DNA of 64,000 nucleotides from Capilliphycus salinus (GCF_047276495.1 NZ_CP178543.1:5704001-5768000); one strand, 5' to 3'; positions 32,699 through 42,444 are shown, counted from the stretch's first letter. The notes: generated by a model from the letters alone, not told the origin. Numbers and translations are program-made.

Positions 32699-35686
32699 TT
32701 AGGGTACGGCTTGCAAGTTGTTATCGGGAAGATTGCTCACCGCCCGTTGCAAACGGGACAAAGAACGGTTGTAGCCGATAATCGCTTGTAGCAACTGGTT
32801 TTGAGCGCGAGTCAAATCGGTTTCTTGGTTAATTACATCAAGCTGAGTTCCCACACCCGCCTGAAACCGCAACCGAGCCAAACGTAACGCTTCTGTGGCT
32901 TCTTCAACCCCCAAATTGGCGACCCCAATATTTTCAAACGTCGCCTGCAAATCATAAAAAGCGCTTTCCACCTCTAAGCGAATATCATTCCGCAGTTCAG
33001 AATAGCGCTCCTCGGCGATCGCAATATTAATCTCCTGCTGACGAGCATTCGCTTTCGCCAACCCACCATCAAAGAAATTCCAGCGCATTTGTAACTGAAT
33101 ATCATAACCATCCGCCCAACCTTGGTTGGCAAACGGATCGCTGTTATCATCAAGTCGCCCCAAAACATTATAATTCGCAGTGGTCGTTAAATTCGGTCGT
33201 TGGGCGGCACGGGCGGCAATTCGTCTTTGTTCGGCGAGGTTGCGGTTAACCAACTCCTGTTGTAACTCCGCTCGGTTATTGTAAGCCAAGACAATACTCT
33301 CATCCAACGTCAAACCCCAAGCGCCGGCCAGAGAGATCGCATCGGCCGCAATCAAGTTAACATTTTGACTAACATTCAAAATATTCGCCAACTCACGCCG
33401 TCGGGTTCTCTGGTTGCTGATCGCATTAGTTAAATCCTGCTGAACCCGCGATAACGTAACTCGCGCCTGCAACACCTCAAACCGAGTTCCTACCCCCGCT
33501 CGTTCCAACGCTTCCGCATCTTCCAAACTCTTTTGAGCGTTGCGAACCGCAGCCCGTTGAATCTCAACTTCTGCGTCTGCCTCCTGCAAATTATAATAAG
33601 CTTCGGTCACATCCAGACGCAACTGTTCGACACTGCGCTCAAACTCCAACCGAGCCAAACGCAACTGTTCTTCTGCGGCTTTAATTCGCGCCCCACGCGC
33701 CCCGCTCAAGTCAAAATCATACTGAAGTTGTAAGGTATTCTGAAACGTCGTCGAACCAAACGTTCGCGAAAGAGTGATGGCTTGTCGCAGTTCCTGTTGC
33801 TCTTCTCGGTTTTGGTTTTCTGCTCGAATCCGTTCATTTTCCGCTCGAATCCGTTCATTAGCTTGTTCGGTTTCACGGTTTCTCGCCGAGTTAACAATAT
33901 CTTCACCCGCACTAAAACCCCGACTAATCGTTGAAATCCAGCTTAAAGTCGGATAAAGATCGGCTTGGGCTTGTCTGAGGGCAGCTAAGTTTTGTTCGAC
34001 TTGCAGTTCAAACACCCGAATTTCTTCGTTGTTACGTCGAGCTAAGTCTACCGCTTGCGGTAACGTAATCGGTACGGTTTCCTGAATTTCCACTTCCCGA
34101 GGTTGATTGGGAGTATACAACGGATTAGAACTCGGTAAGGTAATCGGGGGGGGATTGGTTCGTAAGGTGCCGTTGGGTGTCGGGAGCGGATAGGGTCCTT
34201 CGGGGGGACTGAGATCGGGGACTTCTAAGGTGGGGGAACCGTTGGTTTGAGCAATTTGGGGGGGGTTTCCAGAAATGCTTTCGGGAAGCACTCGCGGTAG
34301 TTCAAGTAAGTTGGGTGTTTCGTTGCCAGATGTCTGCTGACTGTTTAAAGGGGCTGTCTGCTGAGTGTTTAAAGGGGCTATCGGGGAGGGTGGCGAGAGT
34401 CTGGATGTTGTTGGGGTTGTTGGTATCGAATCTAATGAGGTGGGGATGCTATTGTTGCTCAATGTAGAAGGTTGAGCCGGATTTTCTTTAAATACGGTTT
34501 CGACTGAAGACTGAGAATCTTCTACTGTCGCTTGGTTTGAACCCGTTGAACCGAAGTTATTTAAAATCGCCCCTTGTGAAGTTGAACCGGTTTGAGTTGT
34601 TGGTTTTTGCGGATTTTCTTTAAATACGGTTTCGACCGAAGACGAATTATCTTCTACTGTGGGTTGGTTTGAACTGGTGGAAGCCAAGTTATTAATAATT
34701 GCTCCCCGAGAGGTTGAACCGGTTGGAGTTGTTGGTTTTTGCGGATTTTGTTTAAATACGGTTTCGACCGAAGACGAATTATCTTCTACTGTGGGTTGGT
34801 TTGAACTGGTGGAAGCCAAGTTATTAATAATTGCTCCCCGAGAGGTTGAACCGGTTGGAGTTGTTGGTTTTTGCGGATTTTGTTTAAATACGGTTTCGAC
34901 CGAAGACGAATTATCTTCTACTGTGGGTTGGTTTGAACCCGTTGAACCGAAGTTATTTAAAATCGCCCCTTGTGAAGTTGAACCGGTTGGAGTTGTTGGT
35001 TTTTGCGGATTTTCTTTGAATGCGGTTTCGACTGAAGACGAATTATTTTCTACTGTGGGTTGGTTTGAACTGGTGGAAGCCAAGTTATTAATAATTGCTC
35101 CCCGAGAGGTTGAACCGGTTTGAGTTGTTGGTTTTTGGGGATTTTGTTTAAATACGGTTTCGACTGAAGACGAATTATCTTCTGGTGTGGGTTGGTTTGA
35201 ACTTGAAGCAATAAATTTATCGAGAATTCGTTGTAAGGTTGAATCTGTAACCCCTGCTAAGGTTAGATTTTGCTTCAACCCATGAGAAAGGGAAGATTGG
35301 GCTTTATTGAGTGTTGTCGGGTTTTCCTCTGGGGTTACAGTTGTGAAATTATTGATAATCGCTCGTTGAGAAGTCGGTTTCTCTGGAGTCGGTTTGGAGG
35401 GATTTTGTTTGATAGAAACGGCTACAGTATCAGAAACAGAATCCTGCTGTGAGGCTTCTGGTGACACTTGCGAGGATTGATGGGAAGGTGGGGTTGCATC
35501 GGCGTTAGATGGGGCTGATTGAGGTTTAACGGCATTTTGCTTAAAACTCGTCTGGGAAATAGAGTTTGGACCCGATGTCCTCTCCGTCGAGTCCACCGAG
35601 ATGGGGACAGCTATTCCTTGTCCTAAATAGATAAATGTAATGGCTCCGCTCACTCCCACAGCCAATAAATTTTGAAAAACAGGCAT
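32699..35686 (-). CDS. TolC-family outer membrane protein with N-terminal repeat domain
   Basis: A 995-residue protein. A signal-peptide-like N-terminus (to ~27) is followed by a Ser/Thr/Pro/Gln-rich low-complexity region (about 30-535). Within it are five 44-residue repeats (SSSVETVFKQNPQKPTT ... RGAIINNLAST), from residue 172 to 391, with degenerate copies on both sides. The TolC/OEP domain occupies about 538-985 with its two structural repeats (TLPQAVDLARRNNEEIRVFE and SLAGAWGLTLDESIVLAYNN). Such trimers form the outer-membrane exit duct for type I secretion and drug efflux. No adjacent inner-membrane or adaptor gene is present. Confidence 0.92.
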   Translation of the reverse strand: MPVFQNLLAVGVSGAITFIYLGQGIAVPISVDSTERTSGPNSISQTSFKQNAVKPQSAPSNADATPPSHQSSQVSPEASQQDSVSDTVAVSIKQNPSKPTPEKPTSQRAIINNFTTVTPEENPTTLNKAQSSLSHGLKQNLTLAGVTDSTLQRILDKFIASSSNQPTPEDNSSSVETVFKQNPQKPTTQTGSTSRGAIINNLASTSSNQPTVENNSSSVETAFKENPQKPTTPTGSTSQGAILNNFGSTGSNQPTVEDNSSSVETVFKQNPQKPTTPTGSTSRGAIINNLASTSSNQPTVEDNSSSVETVFKQNPQKPTTPTGSTSRGAIINNLASTSSNQPTVEDNSSSVETVFKENPQKPTTQTGSTSQGAILNNFGSTGSNQATVEDSQSSVETVFKENPAQPSTLSNNSIPTSLDSIPTTPTTSRLSPPSPIAPLNTQQTAPLNSQQTSGNETPNLLELPRVLPESISGNPPQIAQTNGSPTLEVPDLSPPEGPYPLPTPNGTLRTNPPPITLPSSNPLYTPNQPREVEIQETVPITLPQAVDLARRNNEEIRVFELQVEQNLAALRQAQADLYPTLSWISTISRGFSAGEDIVNSARNRETEQANERIRAENERIRAENQNREEQQELRQAITLSRTFGSTTFQNTLQLQYDFDLSGARGARIKAAEEQLRLARLEFERSVEQLRLDVTEAYYNLQEADAEVEIQRAAVRNAQKSLEDAEALERAGVGTRFEVLQARVTLSRVQQDLTNAISNQRTRRRELANILNVSQNVNLIAADAISLAGAWGLTLDESIVLAYNNRAELQQELVNRNLAEQRRIAARAAQRPNLTTTANYNVLGRLDDNSDPFANQGWADGYDIQLQMRWNFFDGGLAKANARQQEINIAIAEERYSELRNDIRLEVESAFYDLQATFENIGVANLGVEEATEALRLARLRFQAGVGTQLDVINQETDLTRAQNQLLQAIIGYNRSLSRLQRAVSNLPDNNLQAVP
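34514..35173. repeat. 132-bp tandem coding repeats in the TolC-family gene
   Basis: Five consecutive units of 132 bp (44 codons) encode the N-terminal repeats. Two alternating subtypes are visible at protein level (RGAIINNLAST and QGAILNNFGST), which indicates duplication of blocks larger than one unit. Confidence 0.88.
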
Positions 35687-35838
35687 AATTTTTTTACTGC
35701 GTCTGCAAGTCCAGAAACAATTTTAGTGCAATCAGGGTATGCTGCTACACAGAATCGAGTTGGGAAAGCCGGACATACTAAAGTGTTGTAGTCTAATCAC
35801 AACTACAAGGGTCCGGTTTTACGATTGTGCCAGAACGG

Positions 35839-37167
35839 TTAATCGTTCAAAGCGGTTGAGATCAATGCTTCTACGTCTGTCACCGGCAAAATCCGGATGT
35901 TTAGTTGTTGAGACAGTTCGGCTACACTCATATCATCGAGAAACAGCGTATCTTCGTGTTTGAGCATCACCGACGGAAGTAAGATTCCATCGCCTAAATC
36001 TTTTCCTTGTAGACCCTGAAGTAAATCTTGACCCGTCAGCAAACCAGTAACGGTGATGGTTTGTCCCCAGTATTGACTGCACAGGGCAACCATGTCAACC
36101 GTTAATCCCGAAATTTGGTTTAACCGTTCAACGACAGGTATAAATGCGACCTCGACTGCATTTCCCACAACCCAAGTGAATCTTCTCGGGGTTTGTCTGC
36201 GATCGGGAAATTTAGCGATCGTCTTTTCAAATTCTAGCAAAAATTTCCGAATTGAACCCACTCCGTTCCCAATTTGCGGATAATCTTGATAGTGGGAAGT
36301 TGGGGGTAATTCTTGACGGCCTATTAAAAACCATTCATCAGCCAACCACACACAATTTCCCTGTTTTTGTGCAAGTTTTTGTTGTATTGTTTGCACTTGA
36401 GCGATCACTTCTATAGCTTTTTCTGGAGTAACGGGTATCAATTCATCTTCGGGGGGACGAAACCGAGTTAACCCCACCGGAACCACCGCAACCGACGCAA
36501 CGGTGGGAATTTCTCCGCTATGAAATTCGGCTAAATCTTGCAAAGTTTTTTCGAGATGTTCGCCATCATTAATCCCCGGACAAACCACAACTTGTGCGTG
36601 AATTTGCAGGCGATTTTCTTGAAACCATTTTAACTGTTTTAAAATTTCACCCGCCCGAGGATTTTTTAACAGTCGAATTCTCACATCTGCTTCTGTTGCG
36701 TGAACGGAAACATAAAGCGGTGAAAGTCGCATTTGAGCGATTCTTTCCCATTCTCGGGTTGTTAAATTGGTTAAAGTCAGATAAGAACCGTATAGAAAAC
36801 TCAGCCGATAATCGTCGTCTTTGAGATAAAGTGTTTCTCGTTTTCCGGGGGGTTGCTGATCGATAAAACAAAACGGACAGCGATTATTACACTGAATTAA
36901 ACCATCAAATAATGCGGTTTCAAACTCCAAACCCAAATCATCATCGTAGTCTTTTTCTATTTCGATTTGATGAATTTTTCCCCGACTATCAACGACTTCG
37001 AGTTCTAAAATTTCATCGGCGCATAAAAATTGATAGTCGATTAAATCTCGGGGATGTTGTCCGTTAATGGAAACAATCGCATCTCCGGCTTCAAAACCAA
37101 TTTCAGCCGCAATAGAATCGGGAATAACGTTAGTAATTCGAGCGGGACGAATAGAACGGGTACTCAT
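35839..37167 (-). CDS. TIGR03279-type radical SAM protein with PDZ domain
   Basis: A 442-residue protein. A PDZ-like domain (residues ~10-60, IPDSIAAEIGFEAGDAIVSI) precedes the cluster motif CNNRCPFCF (Cys93, 97, 100), which matches CxxxCxxC. The C-terminal half is the DUF512 region. This arrangement defines a cyanobacteria-specific family of putative FeS oxidoreductases. The reaction is unknown. A GGGGCGGGTT hairpin lies 62 bp upstream. Confidence 0.9.
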   Translation of the reverse strand: MSTRSIRPARITNVIPDSIAAEIGFEAGDAIVSINGQHPRDLIDYQFLCADEILELEVVDSRGKIHQIEIEKDYDDDLGLEFETALFDGLIQCNNRCPFCFIDQQPPGKRETLYLKDDDYRLSFLYGSYLTLTNLTTREWERIAQMRLSPLYVSVHATEADVRIRLLKNPRAGEILKQLKWFQENRLQIHAQVVVCPGINDGEHLEKTLQDLAEFHSGEIPTVASVAVVPVGLTRFRPPEDELIPVTPEKAIEVIAQVQTIQQKLAQKQGNCVWLADEWFLIGRQELPPTSHYQDYPQIGNGVGSIRKFLLEFEKTIAKFPDRRQTPRRFTWVVGNAVEVAFIPVVERLNQISGLTVDMVALCSQYWGQTITVTGLLTGQDLLQGLQGKDLGDGILLPSVMLKHEDTLFLDDMSVAELSQQLNIRILPVTDVEALISTALND

Positions 37168-37228
37168 ATCAAATCCGGTAGAATAAGAAGTCGATCGCTA
37201 AAAGAGGAAACAGTTTTTTGACCCAGTA

Positions 37229-37285
37229 GGGGCGGGTTCTGCAATTATGTAGATCTTCCCATCAGCAACCTCTATAAACCCGCCC
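37229..37285. repeat. GGGGCGGGTT-bounded hairpin element, copy 7
   Basis: 57 bp, GGGGCGGGTT to AACCCGCCC, between the divergently placed ends of the radical SAM and uppP transcription units. Its interior (TTCTGCAATTATGTA) resembles copy 2. Confidence 0.86.
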
Positions 37286-37338
37286 TTCTCAGCGTCAACT
37301 TTTCTTTGTTAACTGGTGAGCGCTCGTCGGTGAGTGTT

Positions 37339-38208
37339 TTAACTATTTTCGATAGCGCCTCCAGCAACCGCCGCGATAATGGCGACTCCAAAAGCCAATC
37401 GATACCAAACAAATATCCAAGTATTCTGAGTTTGTAAATAACGAATCAACCAAGCGATCGCCAGATAGGAAAATAGGGCGGATGAAAGAATACCGGCGAC
37501 CAGAGAAACGCCGCCAATATTACCCAATCCATCCTCTAATAACCCTTTTAATTCTACCAAACCCGCCAGGGTAATTGCTGGAATTCCCAGAAGAAAGGAA
37601 AATCTCGCCGCCGTTGCGCGTTCAAGTCCGATAAAAAGACCGGCGGTAATGGTGGAACCGGAGCGAGAAACGCCGGGAACCAAAGCCAAAGCTTGAGCCA
37701 ATCCCATTAATACACCGTCTCGCACATCTAGCTGTTCATAAGTGCGCTTGCGGGTGCCGATTTTTTCGGCTAATCCTAACAATAATGCCATCACAATAGA
37801 AGCGATCGCAATTGAAAGGGTACTGCGTAGGGGTGAGTTATCAAAATCGGGAATAAATACTTTAATTAACAGGCCAAAAAAAACAATCGGTATCGTTCCC
37901 AAAGCAATTCCCAAAGCCAGACGGAACTCGGAAGATTGATAATCGGAACGGGTAATGGCTTGAAATGCACCAACTGTAACTTGTGTCAAGTCTTTCCAAA
38001 AATACCACAGCACGGCGGCGATACTTCCGAGTTGAATGACTGCGGTAAAGGCGACGCCGGGATCTCCCCAGCCCAAGGCTACGGGGACAACCTTTAAGTG
38101 AGCGGTACTGCTGATGGGTAGAAACTCAGTGAGTCCTTGCACCATCCCTAAGATGATCGCCTCAAATAGATTAATATCTGTTGTTGTGACTACAGTTGAT
38201 GGTTCCAC
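37339..38208 (-). CDS. uppP: Undecaprenyl-diphosphate phosphatase
   Basis: A 289-residue polytopic membrane enzyme (BacA/UppP) that recycles undecaprenyl pyrophosphate for peptidoglycan and polysaccharide synthesis. Conserved motifs are QGLTEFLPISSTAHL (about 20-34) and PGVSRSGSTI (about 178-187). Length is typical. It lies 175 bp downstream of kaiC on the same strand. Confidence 0.95.
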   Translation of the reverse strand: MEPSTVVTTTDINLFEAIILGMVQGLTEFLPISSTAHLKVVPVALGWGDPGVAFTAVIQLGSIAAVLWYFWKDLTQVTVGAFQAITRSDYQSSEFRLALGIALGTIPIVFFGLLIKVFIPDFDNSPLRSTLSIAIASIVMALLLGLAEKIGTRKRTYEQLDVRDGVLMGLAQALALVPGVSRSGSTITAGLFIGLERATAARFSFLLGIPAITLAGLVELKGLLEDGLGNIGGVSLVAGILSSALFSYLAIAWLIRYLQTQNTWIFVWYRLAFGVAIIAAVAGGAIENS

Positions 38209-38383
38209 GAGTTTTTACAGTGAAAATTTGAACGGTGGGGGGTGAACATTGTCAATAGTGTATCACCTAGTAATAGTCTGGCATTCTCCTTTAGCAACGG
38301 CAAGTCTAATTTTATAGAAACAAATTTGAGATTTTGAGAGCGTTTCACCGCACGCGCCAACCCATCCCCCAAACGGAGTTCAT

Positions 38384-39949
38384 TTAATCATCTACGTCGT
38401 CACCTTTTCCCTGTACCCCTTCAATAATGCGAGAAAGTTCGCTCTTTTCATTGATACTAATACGAGTCGGAGAACCGCTAATAATCCGTTCATAATCGCG
38501 GAAAGAATCGGTAATGTGGGGGCCTCTTTCGGTAATTGTATATTCTCGAATGCCTTTATCGTGCCAGGAACCTCTCATTTTAAACACGTTAAGAGCGCGA
38601 GACATTTCCCCTCTAATTTCTACATATTGCAACATCAAAATCGTGTCTGTAATTGTAGAAATATGGGAATCGGTAATCGAATGAGACCCCATAAATTGAT
38701 CGGTTGTGTTGGTAAAAAATCCGGTGATTTCTTCTTGTTTGGCGTATCCCGTTACCCCGATCACAAACTGACGAAAAGCATTGTTACTCACCCCTCGCGC
38801 CAGAGCGGATAAAGAGTCAATGGCAATGCGGGAGGGTTTAAATTCGGTGATTTCCGATTTGATAATTTGGAGATGATCTTCCAATCCGGCCGACTCGGGA
38901 TAACTACAAAGAATTCTCAATAATCCTTTGCGTTCCATTCCTTCAAAATCAATCCCCCAAGAGTTGGCATTTCTCAACAATTGAGCGCGAGATTCTTCGT
39001 AGGCAAATAACATCGCCCGTTCGCCGTTTTTGCAAGCGTTATCGAGGAAAACGCTAACTAATAGGGTTTTTCCTGTACCGGTCGCGCCGGTTGCCAAAAT
39101 AATAGAATCTTTGAAAAATCCACCGCCGCACATTTTATCGAGGGTTTCATTTCCAGAAGAAACTCTCGCATTTGAGGAGCGTTGAGTCAGTCGCATTGCG
39201 CCTAAGGGGAAGATACTAATGCCGTTATTGGTAATCGTAAAAGGATATTCTCCTTTCATGTGGGTGGTGCCTCGAAGTTTGAGGATTTCAATCGTTCGAC
39301 GGCGACGTTCTCCTTCTAAAGCGTTGCGAACAATCATCACATTATCGGAGACAAATTCTTCCACGCCAAAGCGAGCCACCGGGCCGTATTCTTCCTCTCG
39401 TTCGGTGGTCATTACGGTGGTGGCGCCGACTTGTTTTAAACGGGCGACCAGGCGAAAGATTTCGCGTCTAACGACCCCTGCGGCTTCGTATTGTTGAAAA
39501 ACGGCGGTCACGGAGTCAATAGAAACTCGTTTGGCTTTGTATTTGCGAATAGCATATTGAATGCGTTCAATCAGGGCGGATAAATCAAAGTTTCCAACAA
39601 TATCCTGCCCTTCGGGATCGGGAGAAGCATCCAAAATAAACAGTTTTCCTTGTTCGACTAATTCTTGTAAATCCCAACCAAAACTGGAGGCGTTTTTAAT
39701 AATATCATTAGGAGATTCTTCAAAGGTAACAAAAATACCGGGTTCATCAAAATAGATAATTCCGTTATAGAGAAACTGAACGGCGAACAGAGTTTTACCG
39801 GTGCCGGATGTCCCGCTAACTAAAGTTGTTCTTCCTAAGGGCATTCCCCCGTGACTAATATCATCAAATCCTTCGATCATCGTTCGGATTTTCTGAACGC
39901 CAATCAGTTTACGTCCATTTGTCTTTGCGTCTTGACTGCTTTCACTCAT
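38384..39949 (-). CDS. kaiC: Circadian clock ATPase/kinase KaiC
   Basis: A 521-residue double RecA-like protein and the core of the cyanobacterial clock. Walker A motifs are GTSGTGKT (46-53, CI) and GATGTGKT (288-295, CII). The dual phosphorylation sites Ser431 and Thr432 (DSHISTITDT), with Thr426 nearby, fall at the same residue numbers as in Synechococcus elongatus. The A-loop/C-terminal tail used by KaiA is present (RIIEGVQGKGDD). It forms hexamers that bind KaiA and KaiB in turn. kaiB lies 167 bp upstream on the same strand. Confidence 0.97.
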   Translation of the reverse strand: MSESSQDAKTNGRKLIGVQKIRTMIEGFDDISHGGMPLGRTTLVSGTSGTGKTLFAVQFLYNGIIYFDEPGIFVTFEESPNDIIKNASSFGWDLQELVEQGKLFILDASPDPEGQDIVGNFDLSALIERIQYAIRKYKAKRVSIDSVTAVFQQYEAAGVVRREIFRLVARLKQVGATTVMTTEREEEYGPVARFGVEEFVSDNVMIVRNALEGERRRRTIEILKLRGTTHMKGEYPFTITNNGISIFPLGAMRLTQRSSNARVSSGNETLDKMCGGGFFKDSIILATGATGTGKTLLVSVFLDNACKNGERAMLFAYEESRAQLLRNANSWGIDFEGMERKGLLRILCSYPESAGLEDHLQIIKSEITEFKPSRIAIDSLSALARGVSNNAFRQFVIGVTGYAKQEEITGFFTNTTDQFMGSHSITDSHISTITDTILMLQYVEIRGEMSRALNVFKMRGSWHDKGIREYTITERGPHITDSFRDYERIISGSPTRISINEKSELSRIIEGVQGKGDDVDD

Positions 39950-40116
39950 AATCTTTAGGTTTTAAAAATCCACCTCGAATGCTAGAATACAATTTCCCTA
40001 TTGCTACATTTACCACAAAACATGGATGGACTGTACAGATTGTTGGCTGAGATGTCAAAGGTTAGGGGATGTACTCAGCAACCGGCCAGACTATTATTTT
40101 TACACATGGATACACC

Positions 40117-40431
40117 TTAGAGGTTGAGTCCATCGTCGCCTAACTCTTCGTAGAGTAAGTCCAGTCCAATCAAGACTTTTTCGCGATCGGAGAGGTCTCC
40201 AATAATTTTTCGCACGGGCGGAGGTAAAATCTTGGAAAGGGTGGGGGTAGCGAGAATTTTGTCTTCCTCAGCCAGTTGAGGATTTTTCAGGACGTCAATG
40301 ACTTTTAACGCATAGACTCCCTGAAACTCTTGTTCTAAAATTTCTTTGAGGGTTTTCAAGGCTCTGACCGAGTTGGGGGTATTTCCCGCCACGTAGAGTT
40401 TGAGAACATAGGTTTTCTTTAAAGGACTCAT
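40117..40431 (-). CDS. kaiB: Circadian clock protein KaiB
   Basis: A 104-residue thioredoxin-like fold-switching protein (YVLKLYVAGNTPNSVRALKT ... GVYALKVIDVLKNPQLAEED). It displaces KaiA from phosphorylated KaiC in the night phase. Size and sequence are those of the standard KaiB, not the KaiB2/3 variants. It lies between kaiA and kaiC in the canonical order. The 193-bp gap to kaiA probably carries the kaiBC promoter, which I could not locate precisely. Confidence 0.97.
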   Translation of the reverse strand: MSPLKKTYVLKLYVAGNTPNSVRALKTLKEILEQEFQGVYALKVIDVLKNPQLAEEDKILATPTLSKILPPPVRKIIGDLSDREKVLIGLDLLYEELGDDGLNL

Positions 40432-40624
40432 AGAATGTCATCGATAACTTGACAGATAAATTTTATCGTGAATGGCTTTCTTCTGTTCTTTGCTTTCCAT
40501 TGTTCAACGTTTATTACCGATGTTAAATTCGGTATTTACTAAACGTTTAAGTTCTTAACCTTGCGCGATCCCCTCTTGAAGAAACCGGATGTATCGTTGG
40601 GGTTCTCGGATAGTTCCAGAGAAA

Positions 40625-41599
40625 CTAAGAGTCTCTCGGAATTGATCGCCGATACATTTCACACAAATGAGCAATCATATCGATTAGGGTTAGACGGTAA
40701 TCCAACAGCACATCTTCGCTGCGTCCTTCTAACTTCAATTGCTTGGAAAAGTTATCCATTAAATCCATGTGAATTTCCACAATTCGAGTCACGGGAACAT
40801 CGGCAAAGAAGGCAATATTAACATATTCATCAATTTTATTGTTGAGGGTTTTATCTCCGGAAAAATAGCTTAAAACAATTTGCCGATATTTGAGTTTAAG
40901 TTGTTCGAGCAATTCTTGTCGTTCGGCGGGGGGCAAATTCCGCAGAAAATTTTGAGGATTTCGTTTATAATAAACTCCCAAATATCCCAAGCGTTCGTGG
41001 AGTTTATCGGCCAACCTTTTCTGTTGACGCATGATAAAGTTGGTCAACTCTGTGGGTTCGTCGGCGTCGAGGGACTCGTCGGTTAACCGGGTGGTGACGG
41101 CTTGGGTGATAAACTGGCTGATGGCTTTGTCTACATAACCGCTAATTTGATTGAGTTGGTTGACTCCGATGTGAACTTCGCTGCTGTGATAGATGTAGTT
41201 CAGTGTCGCTGAGATGGGTTCACTCGAGGAAGAAGATTCGCTGCTGGTTTGAGAGGTTTGTTGAGGAGATTTTACCTGAGAATTGAGTATAACGATGGGT
41301 AAAGAGATGTTTTGCTGTTGGAGTTGATCGACTAAGACGCTCAGATCGATGCCCTCCTGTACAATTAAACAATCAAGTTGCTCTCTTTCTCGACTCACGT
41401 ATTGCAGTAACTCCTCGATGGAATGAACCTGAATCACAGCATAGCGATCGCTCTGTAAACTGGACATGACAGAATCGGCGATCGATGCGGAGGGGACGAA
41501 TACGCAAATCGATAGCTGTGGACGCCAGACTGTTGCTGAGGTTGAATTTAAGTTACCCGCCAGAGAGTCGCTCAGAGATCCAGTCTCCTTTACTAACAT
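40625..41599 (-). CDS. kaiA: Circadian clock protein KaiA
   Basis: A 324-residue KaiA. The N-terminal pseudo-receiver domain (about 30-130, LSICVFVPSASIADSVMSSL) is followed by a linker rich in Ser (about 105-125). The C-terminal four-helix dimer domain comes after (FIMRQQKRLADKLHERLGYL ... YRLTLIDMIAHLCEMYRR). It stimulates KaiC autophosphorylation. The full-length form, rather than the short KaiA of Nostoc, is encoded. It is the first gene of the kai cluster; a broken cupin gene precedes it on the same strand. Confidence 0.96.
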   Translation of the reverse strand: MLVKETGSLSDSLAGNLNSTSATVWRPQLSICVFVPSASIADSVMSSLQSDRYAVIQVHSIEELLQYVSREREQLDCLIVQEGIDLSVLVDQLQQQNISLPIVILNSQVKSPQQTSQTSSESSSSSEPISATLNYIYHSSEVHIGVNQLNQISGYVDKAISQFITQAVTTRLTDESLDADEPTELTNFIMRQQKRLADKLHERLGYLGVYYKRNPQNFLRNLPPAERQELLEQLKLKYRQIVLSYFSGDKTLNNKIDEYVNIAFFADVPVTRIVEIHMDLMDNFSKQLKLEGRSEDVLLDYRLTLIDMIAHLCEMYRRSIPRDS

Positions 41600-41865
41600 T
41601 TTTAGATTCTATTAAAGATTTAATCATAAATTGTAACTAATCTTAATTGTACAATCACCTAAATATCTGCGATCGCATGGAGACCGACATCAGAGATTTG
41701 TTAATCCGGATTGACGGAACGGGCAAGCTCTGGGGTAAGAATCGGGAGCGACCAACCCAGAGATTGCTCTACAAATGTCTCCGGTACAAGAGCCTGTGCG
41801 GGTACTGACAAGCTGGCGCTTCGGACAAGAACCCGTAACTGTCAATTGTAGCTGTTTTCTGACCT

Positions 41866-42160
41866 CTAGTCTTCCCCGTCTTCGATCGAACCGAAGTGAT
41901 AATGTTTTCTGACATCGGCTAAAATCTTCCAAGTACAAGACATTCCCGCCGGGAAGCTGACGAGATCGCCTTTGCGGATGGGAACGGGTTCGCCGCCATC
42001 GGGAGTAACAATCACATCACCGGCTAAAAGATAGCAAGTTTCGCTTTGATCGTAAGTCCAAGGAAATTCGGAGACCTCTTTAGTCCGCTCTCGGCCAGTT
42101 GGAGACTCCTAATTGATTAAGATATTCGGAACTGGGTTTTGGATCGACTTGAATGTCCAT
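41866..42160 (-). pseudogene. Frameshifted small cupin-domain protein
   Basis: Read on the minus strand, the frame opens MDIQVDPKPSSEYLNQLGVS, continues NWPRAD and then hits TAA at 42080-42082. A +1 shift just after the Trp-Pro codons restores TKEVSEFPWTYDQSETCYLL and continues AGDVIVTPDGGEPVPIRKGD to a TAG at 41866-41868. The two parts together give the ~97-residue single-domain cupin (DUF861-like) protein common in bacteria. The 295-bp span is one base too long for an open frame. It is either a recent pseudogene or a sequencing error of one base near 42085-42092. Confidence 0.75.
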
Positions 42161-42216
42161 CAGATGTCAATCGGCTCAACAAGTGCAGCCCTTGTTTTCA
42201 ATCGGGGTTTTAGGGT

Positions 42217-42444
42217 TTAATAAGCTAAAGTTTCTAAAGTTTCTCGCAAATAGGTGCGAACTTGGCGATCGAGATTCATCTGAGGATGCTGTTTTGTGGA
42301 AAGATGTTCAAGTTGCCAATTTTGAAATCCCGAACTAGAAGCAATAGCTTGTTTGAGACTGTGCCAAATTTGAGAATCTTCTTCTAATAAGCCAGTGGCA
42401 GGTATGGATTCATTGTCCGGGAGGATAGAACTGGAGTTTGCCAT
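42217..42444 (-). CDS. Small hypothetical protein
   Basis: A 75-residue acidic protein (WHSLKQAIASSSGFQNWQLE ... VRTYLRETLETLAY). The C-terminal RTYLRETLETLAY looks like a conserved helix. No recognised family. It lies between the infB operon and the kai region on the same strand. Confidence 0.6.
   Translation of the reverse strand: MANSSSILPDNESIPATGLLEEDSQIWHSLKQAIASSSGFQNWQLEHLSTKQHPQMNLDRQVRTYLRETLETLAY

Noticed and set aside
34659..35123. A 154-codon open frame antisense to the TolC repeats
   Set aside because: It is the mirror of the 132-bp coding repeats; its apparent protein repeats are a by-product.
34514..35173. Regularly spaced repeats resembling an array
   Set aside because: Units are contiguous, in frame and lack spacers; they encode protein repeats and are not a CRISPR array.
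41690..41938. An 82-codon open frame upstream of kaiA
   Set aside because: It overlaps the cupin pseudogene in another frame and shows no protein features.
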